A DNA stretch of 64,000 bases, taken from positions 858,858 to 922,857 of the forward strand of contig NZ_JACIHE010000001.1 of assembly GCF_014198245.1 (NCBI RefSeq), in the 5' to 3' direction. The notes beneath the pieces were generated by a model that saw nothing but the letters and a program-made list of their open reading frames with translations, had not been told where the DNA came from and made no database searches. How positions within the stretch are numbered: the first letter of the stretch is position 1; each line of letters starts with the position of its first letter. The DNA is from Bradyrhizobium sp. cir1. Its GTDB lineage: Bacteria; Pseudomonadota; Alphaproteobacteria; Rhizobiales; Xanthobacteraceae. Positions 43,888-52,587 of this stretch are shown one piece after another. Both the position numbers and the translations under genes were made by a program.

Positions 43888-44631
43888 TCAGAAGTCGACG
43901 GCAACCTCGCCGAAACCCGCAAGGCGCGCGCGGGCGCTGGTCCCCGCTTCCGCGAAGACCATGCCGGTGCACGAACCGGTTGTGACGATCTGGCCCGGCA
44001 AGAGAGGCACGCCTCTGTCCGCACAATGGCGAACGAGCCAGCGCAGCAGACGCAAGATGTCGCCTGCGGGATTGCCTCCAATGGTTCGACGGCTGATGTC
44101 TTCGCCGATGGAGAGATGCGCCTCGACGCTCCTGAGATCGACGGAAGCAGGGCTGACTGTCGAGGCTGCTCCGATCAGCAACGCGCCGTGGCTCTGCAAG
44201 TCCGCAAGCTGGGCCAAAGCAGCGCTGTTCGTCCAATCATCGAGGCGCGTCTCGACCACCTCGATGGCGGGATACACGGCGTCGAAGGCGCGCGCCAGTT
44301 CGCGATCGGGCAATGCGGCATCGTCAGCCGTCAGCGCACGCCCAACCCGGAGCGCGACTTCCACTTCGACACCCCGCAGGCGGAATTCCGGACCGAGCCG
44401 CGCGCCGGAGGCAAGCAGGCCGGACGCGGGCAGCGGCGCGCAGACGGGCTCGGCCTCCGGGCCCGACGCGCCGACCTTCCAGCCGCCGAGCGGACCGATC
44501 CGGGCGAGCGTGGCATCCTGGATGGCGTAGGCGCCGGCACGATCCGACGGGAGAATGTCGCGCCAGTCGACCGCCCGCCCGCTGCCTCTCGCTGCGGCCA
44601 ACAGATCCGCCGCTTCACTCGCTTTGCTCAC
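43888..44631 (-). CDS. 2-keto-4-pentenoate hydratase-like protein (FAH fold)
   Basis: A 247-aa protein of the MhpD/DmpE hydratase group. It has FDAVYPAIEVVETRLDDW in the middle and GNPAGDILRLLRWLVRH plus LPGQIVTTGSCTG near the end, matching the family pattern with acidic metal ligands. The start is GTG at 44631 with GGAGGA four bases upstream; the upstream frame overlaps the amidase gene. The gene begins within the last codons of the amidase (17-base overlap). Role: hydration of an unsaturated 2-oxo acid in a catabolic pathway, substrate unknown. Confidence 0.85.
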   Translation of the reverse strand: MSKASEAADLLAAARGSGRAVDWRDILPSDRAGAYAIQDATLARIGPLGGWKVGASGPEAEPVCAPLPASGLLASGARLGPEFRLRGVEVEVALRVGRALTADDAALPDRELARAFDAVYPAIEVVETRLDDWTNSAALAQLADLQSHGALLIGAASTVSPASVDLRSVEAHLSIGEDISRRTIGGNPAGDILRLLRWLVRHCADRGVPLLPGQIVTTGSCTGMVFAEAGTSARARLAGFGEVAVDF

Positions 44632-46042
44632 GATGTCCTCCGTGGTGGGGCCCGGCCTCGGCGACGGGCGCTTCAACCGGAAAGTTCTGCTCGTATTCCC
44701 GACCCAATGCCAGCACGGCAGCATCGGCCCCCTTCGGGCCGAACAACTGGAAGCCGGTCGGCAGCTTCGACACCCATCCGCAAGGCAGCGCAAGCGCCGG
44801 CAAGCCGGCGGCATTGGCGATGGCGGTAAAGACGGCATGCCCTCGCGGCCCGACCGCCTGTCCGGCGATCTTTTCGGGGTAGGGTCGATCGGCGGGCCAG
44901 GGCAAAGCCGCGGTGGCGGGTGTAAGGATCGCGTCGTAGGAAGAGAAGAGCGTATCCAGCCGCCGTTCGAGCCGCTCGATCGCGCTGACGAGATTGAACA
45001 GCACGGTCGCTCCGGCCGAACGGCCCTCTTGCAGAGCGGCGCGGGCCGCCTCGCCGCACATCATCGGGTCTGGTTGCGACCCGCGACGAAGGCCGAGTTC
45101 GGGCCAGCGCGTGCCGTCTTCAAACAGCCACGCAAGGCCAATCGCGGAGAGCTGCGGCCACAAGCTGTTGATCTCGTCCGGGAGGTCGAACGATGCCCGA
45201 GTCTCGACGATATGTCCCATCGCCTCGAAGCGTTGCGCCGCACGCGCGACGGCTACGGCGATGCCGGGATCGACGGGCGCGTCCGAAAAGCTAGGCAAGT
45301 ACAGGATCCTGACCCTGTTCGAAGCGGCGGCGAGCTGCTGGCCGGCCAGTATCTCCGTGAAGCCGGCAACATCCGCGACGTTTCGCCCAATTCCGCCCAC
45401 CACCTCGTGACTCAGAAATATCTCGGGCAGACCGCCGCGCCGCTTCACGAGCCCGGCGGACGGCTTGAAGCCGACGAGGGCACAATGCGAGGCCGGCCGG
45501 CGTATTGAACCGCCTCCGTCGGTCGCCAGCGCCAGCGGCCCGCAGAACGCAGCAACAGCGGCGGCCGCGCCGCCCGATGAACCGCCCGGCGTCAGCGACA
45601 CATCGAAGGGATTATAGGTCGTGCCTTTCAGGGCGTTTGTAGTATAGCCCTGCATCGCGAACTCCGGCAGGCTGGTCTTTGCGAAAAGCACAGCGCCCGC
45701 CGCTCGTATCCTCGCCACCGGCGCCTCGTCTTGCGTCGCGACGAAGCCGCGCATCAGCGCGCTGCCCCATGTGGTGGGCATGCCGGCCACATGCAGGTTG
45801 TCCTTCACCGAGACCGGGACCCCGTCGAGTGCGCCAAGCGGCCTTGCCTCCGCCCATCGCCTGCGGCTCGCCTCGGCCGCCTGCAGCGCGTCGGCGTCAC
45901 TGAAGTGCAAGAAGGCATTGAGTGATCGATCGCAAGTTCGTGCGCGATCCAGGCAGTCTTCAATGACATCGACCGGCGTGAAGGCCCGCTCCGCGTAGCC
46001 CTTAACCAGTTGCGCAACGTCGAGATGCCGGAAATGAGTCAT
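44615..46042 (-). CDS. Amidase (amidase-signature family)
   Basis: A 475-aa amidase-signature enzyme with the Ser-cisSer-Lys triad. Lys is in VPVSVKDNLHVAG (about 73-85). The signature LTPGGSSGGAAAAVAAF follows about residue 146, and the nucleophile region reads ATDGGGSIRRPASHC. It hydrolyses an amide to acid and ammonia. The hydratase gene overlaps its end, and the divergent GntR-ABC set suggests import and breakdown of one amide substrate. A CTTGTATACAAG operator lies 52 bases upstream. Confidence 0.92.
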   Translation of the reverse strand: MTHFRHLDVAQLVKGYAERAFTPVDVIEDCLDRARTCDRSLNAFLHFSDADALQAAEASRRRWAEARPLGALDGVPVSVKDNLHVAGMPTTWGSALMRGFVATQDEAPVARIRAAGAVLFAKTSLPEFAMQGYTTNALKGTTYNPFDVSLTPGGSSGGAAAAVAAFCGPLALATDGGGSIRRPASHCALVGFKPSAGLVKRRGGLPEIFLSHEVVGGIGRNVADVAGFTEILAGQQLAAASNRVRILYLPSFSDAPVDPGIAVAVARAAQRFEAMGHIVETRASFDLPDEINSLWPQLSAIGLAWLFEDGTRWPELGLRRGSQPDPMMCGEAARAALQEGRSAGATVLFNLVSAIERLERRLDTLFSSYDAILTPATAALPWPADRPYPEKIAGQAVGPRGHAVFTAIANAAGLPALALPCGWVSKLPTGFQLFGPKGADAAVLALGREYEQNFPVEAPVAEAGPHHGGHREQSE

Positions 46043-46093
46043 GCGGGACTATCGTTCCAGGAGCCGTTCGAGCCGATAGCATGTCCGGCTAAT

Positions 46094-46105
46094 CTTGTAT
46101 ACAAG
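46094..46105. promoter_or_regulatory. GntR operator, perfect palindrome
   Basis: CTTGTATACAAG is a perfect 12-base palindrome in the 108-base space between the divergent amidase and gntR starts. FCD-type GntR proteins commonly bind sites with a GTnnAC core, as here. One dimer could control both directions. Confidence 0.75.
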
Positions 46106-46150
46106 TATGGTGCATCCGTGCCAGGATATGGCTTCAATTCGAGACAAGCG

Positions 46151-46909
46151 ATGACCTCAGCCCTGCAGATCAGCGATCGCCTGCTGGACGCCATCCTCGC
46201 GAAGAAGCTCGAGCCGGGAAGTCGTCTCGGCGAGCTGCAACTGGCCGCGCTGTTCGGCTGCAGCCGCACCATCGTACGCGAAGCGCTGGTGCGGCTCGAA
46301 ACCCGAGGCCTCGTTTCGGTCAGCCCCCGCCGCGGATGGTACCTGCTGGAGCCGACGGAAAGACAGGCCCGGGAAGCGTTCGAGGCGCGACTCGTGATCG
46401 AGACCGGACTGCTGCGCGGCGCCCGCCCGCTCGGTGCTGCCGAGCTGCGCCTGCTGAAGGACCATTTGCGGCGTCAATCGAAGGCAATCAAGGGCTCAGA
46501 CGTCGGACTGCGAAGCTTCATCCTCGGCGATTTCCATGTTTGTCTAGCCCGCTGCGTCGGAAACGTGCTGCTTGCCCAGACTCTGCGCGACCTCACCGTT
46601 CGCACCGCGCTGATCGCCACGCATCACCAGACGCAAGGCGAGGCCCAGCGATCCTTCGACGAACATGTCGGAATCGTTGCGGCCCTGGAGGCGCAGGACA
46701 TGCCGCTCGCGGAACGGCGCATGGGCCTCCATTTGCGCACGTGGAAGGAAAAGCTTCGCCTCACCTCCGGCAGCGATACGCTGGCGACATTGCGGCAAGC
46801 CCTGTCCCCGATCGCCAGTGTGGAACAAGACTTGCATACAAGATCGAGCAAGAAAGCCTCCCCCATTCGCCCCGCCAGGCCTCGTCCAGTCAGTCAGGAG
46901 AAATCGTGA
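46151..46909 (+). CDS. GntR family transcriptional regulator, FCD subfamily
   Basis: A 252-aa repressor: GntR winged helix (LEPGSRLGELQLAALFGCSR with the recognition helix in TIVREALVRLETRGLV) and an all-helical FCD effector domain (about 95-225). The ATG at 46151 is chosen; the frame continues upstream to 46010, across the operator at 46094 and into the amidase start. Its stop overlaps the ATG of the binding-protein gene as TGATG. It likely represses both arms of the locus in the absence of substrate. Confidence 0.92.
   Translation: MTSALQISDRLLDAILAKKLEPGSRLGELQLAALFGCSRTIVREALVRLETRGLVSVSPRRGWYLLEPTERQAREAFEARLVIETGLLRGARPLGAAELRLLKDHLRRQSKAIKGSDVGLRSFILGDFHVCLARCVGNVLLAQTLRDLTVRTALIATHHQTQGEAQRSFDEHVGIVAALEAQDMPLAERRMGLHLRTWKEKLRLTSGSDTLATLRQALSPIASVEQDLHTRSSKKASPIRPARPRPVSQEKS
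46831..46842 (+). promoter_or_regulatory. Second GntR-type site inside the gntR 3' end
   Basis: CTTGCATACAAG differs by one base from the perfect operator at 46094-46105. It lies within the coding end of gntR (codons for DLHT), 67 bases before the ATG of the transporter binding protein. It may give the transporter its own regulated promoter. Confidence 0.55.
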
Positions 46910-47703
46910 TGCAAGTTTCAAGACGCAGTTTTTCGATCGGATTCGCCGCCGTTCTCTCGGTGTTTGCCGCCGCGGAAGCCACGGGACAGACGGCGCTCGA
47001 CGGTATCGTCCGCAACAAGGTGGCGCGGATCGCCATTCCGACGGACTTCCCGCCCTATGGCTTCGTGGGCTCCGACATGCAGCCGCAGGGGCTCGATATC
47101 GACATGGCGCGACTGATCGCAGGGAAGCTTGGCGCAACGGTGGAGCTGATTCCGGTCACGACCGCCAACCGTATTCCCTATCTTCAGACCAAGAAGGCCG
47201 ATCTCGTCATCTCGACCCTCGGCAAGAATCCCGATCGCGAGAAGGTCATCGATTTCACCGTCGCCTACTCGCCGTTCTTCATCGGCGTGTTCGCGTCCAA
47301 GGCGACGGAGCTGAAAGGCCCCGATGCGCTGGCGGGGAAATCGGTCGCCGTGACGCGCGGCTCGGTGGATGACACGGAGCTGACGAAGGTCGCGCCTGCA
47401 TCGGTCGAGATCCGCCGGTTCGAGGACAACAACGCTACGATTTCCGCCTTCGTCGCCGGCCAGACGCAAGCCGTCGCCACCAGCGCGCAGGTCGCCGCGG
47501 CGATGATCACCAAGAACCCGCAACTCGGCGCTGAATACAAATTCCTGCTCAAGGACAGCCCGAACTTCGTCGGCGTCGGCAAGGGCGAGGACGCGCTACG
47601 CGCCAAGCTCAACGAAATCATCCTCGCAGCCAAGGCTGACGGCACCCTCGAGGCGCTCTCCCGGAAATGGCTCGGCAGGTCCACCGGCGACCTTCCGGAG
47701 TGA
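46909..47703 (+). CDS. ABC transporter substrate-binding protein, polar amino acid type
   Basis: A 264-aa SBP_bac_3 protein. The leader MQVSRRSFSIGFAAVLSVFA has a twin-arginine SRRSF, so Tat export is possible. The mature domain has the family patterns FPPYGFVGSDMQPQGLDIDM and ADLVISTLGKNPDREKVIDF. The start overlaps the gntR stop (TGATG). It delivers its ligand to the two permeases encoded next. The ligand is probably the amide or acid handled by the divergent enzymes. Confidence 0.93.
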   Translation: MQVSRRSFSIGFAAVLSVFAAAEATGQTALDGIVRNKVARIAIPTDFPPYGFVGSDMQPQGLDIDMARLIAGKLGATVELIPVTTANRIPYLQTKKADLVISTLGKNPDREKVIDFTVAYSPFFIGVFASKATELKGPDALAGKSVAVTRGSVDDTELTKVAPASVEIRRFEDNNATISAFVAGQTQAVATSAQVAAAMITKNPQLGAEYKFLLKDSPNFVGVGKGEDALRAKLNEIILAAKADGTLEALSRKWLGRSTGDLPE

Positions 47704-48371
47704 TCCGGACCGTGGTCAATCTCGATTTCGGGACCATTCTGGTTGACTGGCGCATGCTCGCCAAGGGCGTCGCATGGACGCTCGGATTGACCGCTGTTTC
47801 CGCAACCGGAGGCCTTGCACTGGGCGTTGGATGCGCCTGGGCGCGCATTCACGGACCAGCCTGGTTGAAGGCTGTGACGGGTGCATATGTCGAACTATTC
47901 CGCAACACGCCCTTCATCGTGCAGCTCTTCTTCATCTTCTTCGGCCTGCCGGCAGCAGGCTTCCGGTTGTCGCCAGAAGCCGCATCCATCCTTGCGATGG
48001 TAATCAATCTCGGCGCTTACGCCACCGAGATCATCCGCGCAGGCATCGAGGCGACGCCGCGCGGCCAGGTCGAGGCCGCGCTGAGTTTGGCGCTGTCACG
48101 GATGCAGATCTTCTTTCACGTCGTGCTGCCGCCGGCGCTGCGCAAGATCTGGCCTGCACTTGTCAGCCAGATCATCATCGTCATGCTCGGCTCATCCGTG
48201 TGCGGGCAGATCTCCACCGAGGAGCTGAGCTTTGCCGCCAATCTGATCCAGAGCCGCAACTTCCGGGCCTTCGAGGCCTTCATCGTCGCCGCCCTGATCT
48301 ATCTCGCTTTGTCGATTGGTCTGCGACGATTGCTCAATTGGCTTGGGCCCCGCTTCCTCTTTGGAGATTGA
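47700..48371 (+). CDS. Amino acid type ABC transporter permease
   Basis: A 223-aa inner-membrane permease of the HisMQ/GlnP type. It has ELFRNTPFIVQLFFIFFGLP (about 62-81), the usual lead-in, and the cytoplasmic EAA loop EATPRGQVEAALSLALS. I chose the GTG at 47700, which overlaps the binding-protein stop by four bases; GTG at 47712 is an alternative. It forms a heterodimeric channel with the next gene product. Confidence 0.92.
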   Translation: MIRTVVNLDFGTILVDWRMLAKGVAWTLGLTAVSATGGLALGVGCAWARIHGPAWLKAVTGAYVELFRNTPFIVQLFFIFFGLPAAGFRLSPEAASILAMVINLGAYATEIIRAGIEATPRGQVEAALSLALSRMQIFFHVVLPPALRKIWPALVSQIIIVMLGSSVCGQISTEELSFAANLIQSRNFRAFEAFIVAALIYLALSIGLRRLLNWLGPRFLFGD

Positions 48372-48375
48372 GGGC

Positions 48376-49029
48376 ATGGTTGAGTTCACGCTGTGGGATA
48401 TTCTGCGCAACCTGCTGCTCGCCGCACGCTGGACTGTGGGCCTGTCGCTGGTTGCCTTCATCGGCGGAGGCCTCGTCGGTTTTGCCCTCTTGATTGCCCG
48501 GCTGACGCCTTCGCGGGGCGCCCGCCGTCTCGTCTCCTTCTACGTTCAGCTGTTCCAGGGCACGCCGCTTCTGATCCAGCTCTTCCTCGCCTATTTCGGT
48601 CTCGCGCTGTTTGGCATCCAGACTTCGGCCTGGACCGCCGCGGCACTGGCGCTGACCGCCTATACCAGTGCCTTTCTGAGCGAGATCTGGTTCGGCTGCG
48701 TCGCCTCCGTTCCGCGCGGTCAATGGGAGGCCGCCCGGAGTCTTGCTCTCACTTTTGGGGAGCAGCTGCGTCACGTCATCCTCCCCCAGGCGCTGAACAT
48801 CGCGATTCCGCCAACAGTCGGCTTCCTGGTTCAGGTCATCAAGGGCACGGCGCTCGCCTCCGTCATCGGCTTCGTCGAGCTGACCAAGGCCGGAGGCATG
48901 ATCACCAACGCGACCTTCCGGCCATTCACGGTCTATGCCGCAGTTGCGCTGATCTATTTCGCCCTGTGCTATCCGATCAGCCTTACCGCTCGCGCGCTCG
49001 AAAGGACGCTGCATGCCGCCCATCGTTGA
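48376..49029 (+). CDS. Amino acid type ABC transporter permease
   Basis: A 217-aa permease with VQLFQGTPLLIQLFLAYFGL and the EAA loop SVPRGQWEAARSLALTFGEQ. Partner of the preceding permease, four bases after its stop. The ATG at 48376 follows GGAGATTGAGGGC. The end overlaps the ATPase gene by 17 bases, indicating tight co-translation. Confidence 0.92.
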   Translation: MVEFTLWDILRNLLLAARWTVGLSLVAFIGGGLVGFALLIARLTPSRGARRLVSFYVQLFQGTPLLIQLFLAYFGLALFGIQTSAWTAAALALTAYTSAFLSEIWFGCVASVPRGQWEAARSLALTFGEQLRHVILPQALNIAIPPTVGFLVQVIKGTALASVIGFVELTKAGGMITNATFRPFTVYAAVALIYFALCYPISLTARALERTLHAAHR

Positions 49030-49750
49030 GATCGCCGGTCTCTACAAGTCCTTTGGGGAAACACAGGTCCTCAGAGGCGTCGACCTGAACGTGGAGCCGG
49101 GAGAGGTGATCGCGATCATCGGCAGGAGCGGCTCGGGTAAATCGACGCTCCTGCGTTGCATCAACGGGCTGGAGCGCTTCGACAGCGGCGCGATCCTGAT
49201 CAAGAACAAGCAGATCGATCATGACAGCGCGGCTGCGATGCGTGAGCTGCGCCAACAGGTGGGCATGATTTTCCAGAGCTTCAACCTGTTCCCCCATTTG
49301 AATGTCGGACGCAACATCATGCTCGCTCCCAAGCTCGTCAAGAAGCGCGCGGCACAGCAAGGCGAAGAGCAGGCACGCGCCCTGCTCGCCCGCGTCGGCC
49401 TGGAGGAGAAATTCGACGCGATGCCCGACCGCCTTTCGGGCGGCCAGCAACAGCGCGTCGCTATTGCGCGTGCGCTTGCGATGGAACCAGCCGTGCTATT
49501 GTGCGACGAGATCACCAGCGCGCTCGACCCGGAGCTCGTTGGCGAGGTGCTGCGCGTCGTCGAAAGTCTCGCCAGGGACGGCATGACGCTGATGATGGTG
49601 ACCCATGAGATCGGCTTCGCGCGCAAGATCGCCGACCGCCTCATCTTCATGCATCAGGGCAAGGTTCATGAGATGGGACCGCCCGAGGAGCTCTTTGCCA
49701 ATCCCAGGACGCCCGAGCTTCGGCAATTCCTGTCATCGCTCCACAGCTGA
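49013..49750 (+). CDS. Amino acid ABC transporter ATP-binding protein
   Basis: A 245-aa GlnQ/HisP-type ATPase: Walker A GRSGSGKST (about 39-47), Q-loop GMIFQSFNLFPH, signature LSGGQQQRVAIARAL and Walker B LLCDEITSALDPE. It powers the two permeases encoded upstream and ends the gntR-transporter transcript. Confidence 0.95.
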   Translation: MPPIVEIAGLYKSFGETQVLRGVDLNVEPGEVIAIIGRSGSGKSTLLRCINGLERFDSGAILIKNKQIDHDSAAAMRELRQQVGMIFQSFNLFPHLNVGRNIMLAPKLVKKRAAQQGEEQARALLARVGLEEKFDAMPDRLSGGQQQRVAIARALAMEPAVLLCDEITSALDPELVGEVLRVVESLARDGMTLMMVTHEIGFARKIADRLIFMHQGKVHEMGPPEELFANPRTPELRQFLSSLHS

Positions 49751-49839
49751 TGCATGAGCGAAAGCAGCCGCCGACTGTCACATAGCTAATGTCTTGATAC
49801 GCTAGTCGTCCGTCTTGGTCGTGCGCAGCGAGGAATGTC

Positions 49840-49914
49840 AGCGTTGAGACCGCCAGCGAGCTTGCGACCTATATCGTCGCCAAGGACAATCCGCTCCTGA
49901 CGCTGGCGAAGTGA
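49840..49914 (+). pseudogene. Possible 3' remnant of a gene
   Basis: A 24-codon coding-like stretch reads SVETASELATYIVAKDNPLL then TLAK and a TGA stop at 49912-49914, with no upstream start in frame. I do not know the parent gene. It may be debris from a deletion after the transporter genes. Confidence 0.3.
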
Positions 49915-49940
49915 GGCCGGCCGCTCCGATTGACCTGCAC

Positions 49941-49968
49941 ATGATATCTGACTAAAGTCAGACATCAT
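49941..49968 (+). promoter_or_regulatory. 28-base palindrome over the MarR-GNAT start
   Basis: ATGAT-a-TCTGACT-aa-AGTCAGA-c-ATCAT is an almost perfect inverted repeat. Its right end includes the first bases of the ATG at 49967. MarR-type repressors bind such dyads, so the fusion protein probably represses its own synthesis. Confidence 0.65.
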
Positions 49969-50839
49969 GCTCGACCCCGTCTCCCGCGTCCGCCGCTTCA
50001 ACCGCGCCGTCACCTCCGCCGTCGGAGCACTCGATACCTCGTTTCTCGGGCGCGGGCGGCCACTGGGTGCCGCGCGCGTGCTCAACGCGATCGGGCACGG
50101 GCGTTCGGACGTGGCGGAGATCCGCGACTATCTCGGGCTTGATTCCGGACTGATGAGCCGACTGCTCCGCAGCCTGGAAGACGACGGCCTGATCGAGACC
50201 GCCGCGCATGAGGACGATGCCCGCCGGCGTGTCGCGACGTTGACGCGTGCGGGTCGGCGCGAGTTCGCGGCCTATGAAGCGCTGTCGAACGCGCAGGCCG
50301 AGGGCTTCCTTGCACAACATTCGCAGCGCGGGGCCTTGCTGGCGGCGATGGACCTGATCGCCTCCGCATTGACGCGGGAGCGCATCACGCTGGACGAGAT
50401 GGATCCTCGATCCGAACAGGCGCGCTATTGCCTTGGCGAATATTATGCCGAGCTCGGCCGCCGCTTCAAACAGGGTTTTGACGTTTCGCTGTCGCGCGAT
50501 CCCGATGCCAAGGACATGCGTCGGCCGCGCGGAAGCTTCATCGTCGCGATGTCGGACACGCTGCCGATCGGCTGCGTCGGACTGAAGGGAACCGATCACG
50601 GCTATGCCGAGATCAAGCGGCTCTGGGTCGCCCCCGCCGCGCGCGGACTGCGGCTCGGCCGGCGCCTGATGGACGCGACTGAGGCCGCAGCGCGCGAGCT
50701 CGGCATCGCGCTGCTACGGCTCGACACCAACAGCGCGCTGCCCGAAGCCGGCCGGCTCTACCGCAGCACGGGCTGGCGCGAGATCCCGCGCTTCAACGAC
50801 GACCCCTACCCGGACCTGTTCTTCGAGAAGCGGCTTTGA
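49967..50839 (+). CDS. MarR-type HTH regulator fused to GNAT acetyltransferase
   Basis: A 290-aa two-domain protein. The N-terminal half is a MarR-like winged helix (YLGLDSGLMSRLLRSLEDDG, about 50-69; wing DDARRRVATLTRAG). The C-terminal half (about 140-290) is a GNAT domain with RLWVAPAARGLRLGRRLMDA holding the acetyl-CoA loop and NSALPEAGRLYRSTGW as motif B. This fusion type is recurrent in bacteria. A 28-base palindrome covers the start, suggesting autorepression. The acceptor is unknown. Confidence 0.9.
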   Translation: MLDPVSRVRRFNRAVTSAVGALDTSFLGRGRPLGAARVLNAIGHGRSDVAEIRDYLGLDSGLMSRLLRSLEDDGLIETAAHEDDARRRVATLTRAGRREFAAYEALSNAQAEGFLAQHSQRGALLAAMDLIASALTRERITLDEMDPRSEQARYCLGEYYAELGRRFKQGFDVSLSRDPDAKDMRRPRGSFIVAMSDTLPIGCVGLKGTDHGYAEIKRLWVAPAARGLRLGRRLMDATEAAARELGIALLRLDTNSALPEAGRLYRSTGWREIPRFNDDPYPDLFFEKRL

Positions 50840-50893
50840 GCTGAGTCTATTTCCCCTCATCTGCGTTATCATCGAAGCCTCGGGAGCTTCGAC

Positions 50894-51298
50894 GTGACCA
50901 GAGACGACCTTGCCGGCATCTACCGCGACTACATCGCCTGCCTGAACCGGCAGGATTGGCCGGCGCTCGGGCAGTTTGTGCATGATGACGTCGTCCGCAA
51001 CGCGCGGCCGCTTGGACTGTCCGGCTATCGCGCCATGCTGGAGCAGGATTTTCGCGAGATTCCGGATTTGCGGTTCAACATCGAACTGCTGGTCTCCGAC
51101 CCGCCCAACATCGCCGCCCGGCTGAAATTCGATTGCGCGCCGCGCGGGACATTTCTCGGACTTGCTGTCAACGGCAGGCGCGTGACCTTCTTCGAGAACG
51201 TGTTCTATGAGTTTCGCGACGAAAAGATCTGGCAAGTGTGGTCGATGATCGACAAGGACGTGATCGAGGCGCAGCTCAAGGCGCCGTCGCCCGGATGA
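50894..51298 (+). CDS. SnoaL-like/NTF2-fold protein (ester cyclase type)
   Basis: A 134-aa cone-shaped NTF2-like protein. It starts (GTG) TRDDLAGIYRDYIACLNRQD and has HDDVVRNARPLGLSGYRAML and a C-terminal strand YEFRDEKIWQVWSMIDK, typical of SnoaL polyketide-cyclase relatives. GGGAGC lies seven bases upstream. The enzymatic role is unknown; most such small proteins are not polyketide cyclases. A palindromic repeat begins at its stop codon. Confidence 0.82.
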   Translation: MTRDDLAGIYRDYIACLNRQDWPALGQFVHDDVVRNARPLGLSGYRAMLEQDFREIPDLRFNIELLVSDPPNIAARLKFDCAPRGTFLGLAVNGRRVTFFENVFYEFRDEKIWQVWSMIDKDVIEAQLKAPSPG

Positions 51299-51360
51299 CC
51301 GCAGCGACATCCGGGATTCCACCAGCACTGCCCCCGGGTGTCGCTTCGCTCACCCGGGCT
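51290..51360. repeat. REP-like palindromes overlapping the SnoaL stop
   Basis: Two hairpins: CCCGGATG (51290-51297) with CATCCGGG (51308-51315), and CCCGGGTG (51333-51340) with CACCCGGG (51351-51358). The first arm covers the SnoaL stop codon. The pair resembles a BIME in the space between convergent genes and may stop transcription from both sides. Confidence 0.65.
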
Positions 51361-51366
51361 ACGGGA

Positions 51367-52587
51367 TCATGCCGCCGCCGGCGCCACCTCCCCTTGCGGC
51401 TTGGCGAAAGGACGGAAAGTCATCGCCATCAGGAAGGCACCGAGGCCCATCGCCCAGGAGGCGATGTAGAGCCAGGCGTAGCTGGAGAACGCGTCATAGA
51501 TCAGGCCGCCGGCGAGCGGGCCGGTTGCCATGCCGAGGCTGCCGGCCATCGCGGTACCGCCGATCACCGTGCCCATCATCTTGAGCGGAAAGTTTTCGCG
51601 GATCAGCACGGCATAAAGCGGCATGGTGCCGGCATAGATGAAGCCGAACACGGCGCCAACCGCGTAGAAGGTCGCGAGCTGCTGCGCGAAGACGTAGGCC
51701 AGCGCGCCGAACGCCTGCAGCAGCAGCCCCGAGACCAGCACGCGCTTGGCACCGAAGCGGTCGCCCATCAGGCCGAAGGCGATGCGCCCGCCGAGGCCGG
51801 CAAAACCCTCGATGCTGTAGATCGTCACCGCCGCGACCAGCGGGATGCCGCAGCTCACGGCATAGCTGACGGTATGGACGATCGGGCCGGAATGGGTGGC
51901 GCAGCAGAAGAAGTTGGTGGCAAGCAGAATGAAGAATTGCGGCGAGCGCAGCGCTTCGCCCATCGACATCTCGCCCTGCGCAGCCCCCTCGCCCATGGGT
52001 GCGGCCGCGGCCTGCGCAAGCGCGGGCGGACGGCGTACCAGAAGCGAGACCGGGATCATGATGGCGGCAACCACGAGCGCGATGATCTGCATCGACGTGC
52101 GCCAGTCGTGGCCGGAGACGAGCCAGGCCGCCAGCGGCGACATCGTCATCGGCGCCATGCCCATGCCGGCGGACACCAGCGACACCGCGAGGCTGCGATT
52201 GGTGTCGAACCAGCCGGTGACCGTCGCCATCATCGGCGCGAAAATCGCCGCGCAGGACGCGCCGACCAGCAGGCCGAACACGAACTGGAACAGCAGAAGC
52301 GAGGTCGCATGGCTCGCGGCGAACAGGCTCAGCGCCAGCACGGTCGATCCGGTCAGCACCACCGGCAGCGGCCCGAACCGGTCCGTCGCCGTGCCCCAGG
52401 CCATGCTGGTGAACGCCATCGCCAGAAAGCCGATCGTCATCGCGCTGGAGATGCCGGTCACCGACCAGCCGGTGTCCTTCGCGATCGGCTGCAGGAACAC
52501 CGGCAACGAAAACATGCCGCCGATGGCGACGCAGCCGAGCAGGCCGCCAGCGGCGACGATCACCCAGCGATAGTGGGAACGAAGCAT
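51367..52587 (-). CDS. MFS transporter
   Basis: A 406-aa, 12-TM major facilitator. The N-terminus YRWVIVAAGGLLGCVAIGGM is TM1 and GTATDRFGPLPVV is motif A. The central loop is Ala- and Gly-rich, and GLMGDRFGAKRVLVSG is the second-half motif A. It resembles the oxalate/formate-antiporter-like or monocarboxylate group. The start is the ATG at 52587 preceded by GGGAGAC. Substrate unknown. Confidence 0.9.
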   Translation of the reverse strand: MLRSHYRWVIVAAGGLLGCVAIGGMFSLPVFLQPIAKDTGWSVTGISSAMTIGFLAMAFTSMAWGTATDRFGPLPVVLTGSTVLALSLFAASHATSLLLFQFVFGLLVGASCAAIFAPMMATVTGWFDTNRSLAVSLVSAGMGMAPMTMSPLAAWLVSGHDWRTSMQIIALVVAAIMIPVSLLVRRPPALAQAAAAPMGEGAAQGEMSMGEALRSPQFFILLATNFFCCATHSGPIVHTVSYAVSCGIPLVAAVTIYSIEGFAGLGGRIAFGLMGDRFGAKRVLVSGLLLQAFGALAYVFAQQLATFYAVGAVFGFIYAGTMPLYAVLIRENFPLKMMGTVIGGTAMAGSLGMATGPLAGGLIYDAFSSYAWLYIASWAMGLGAFLMAMTFRPFAKPQGEVAPAAA

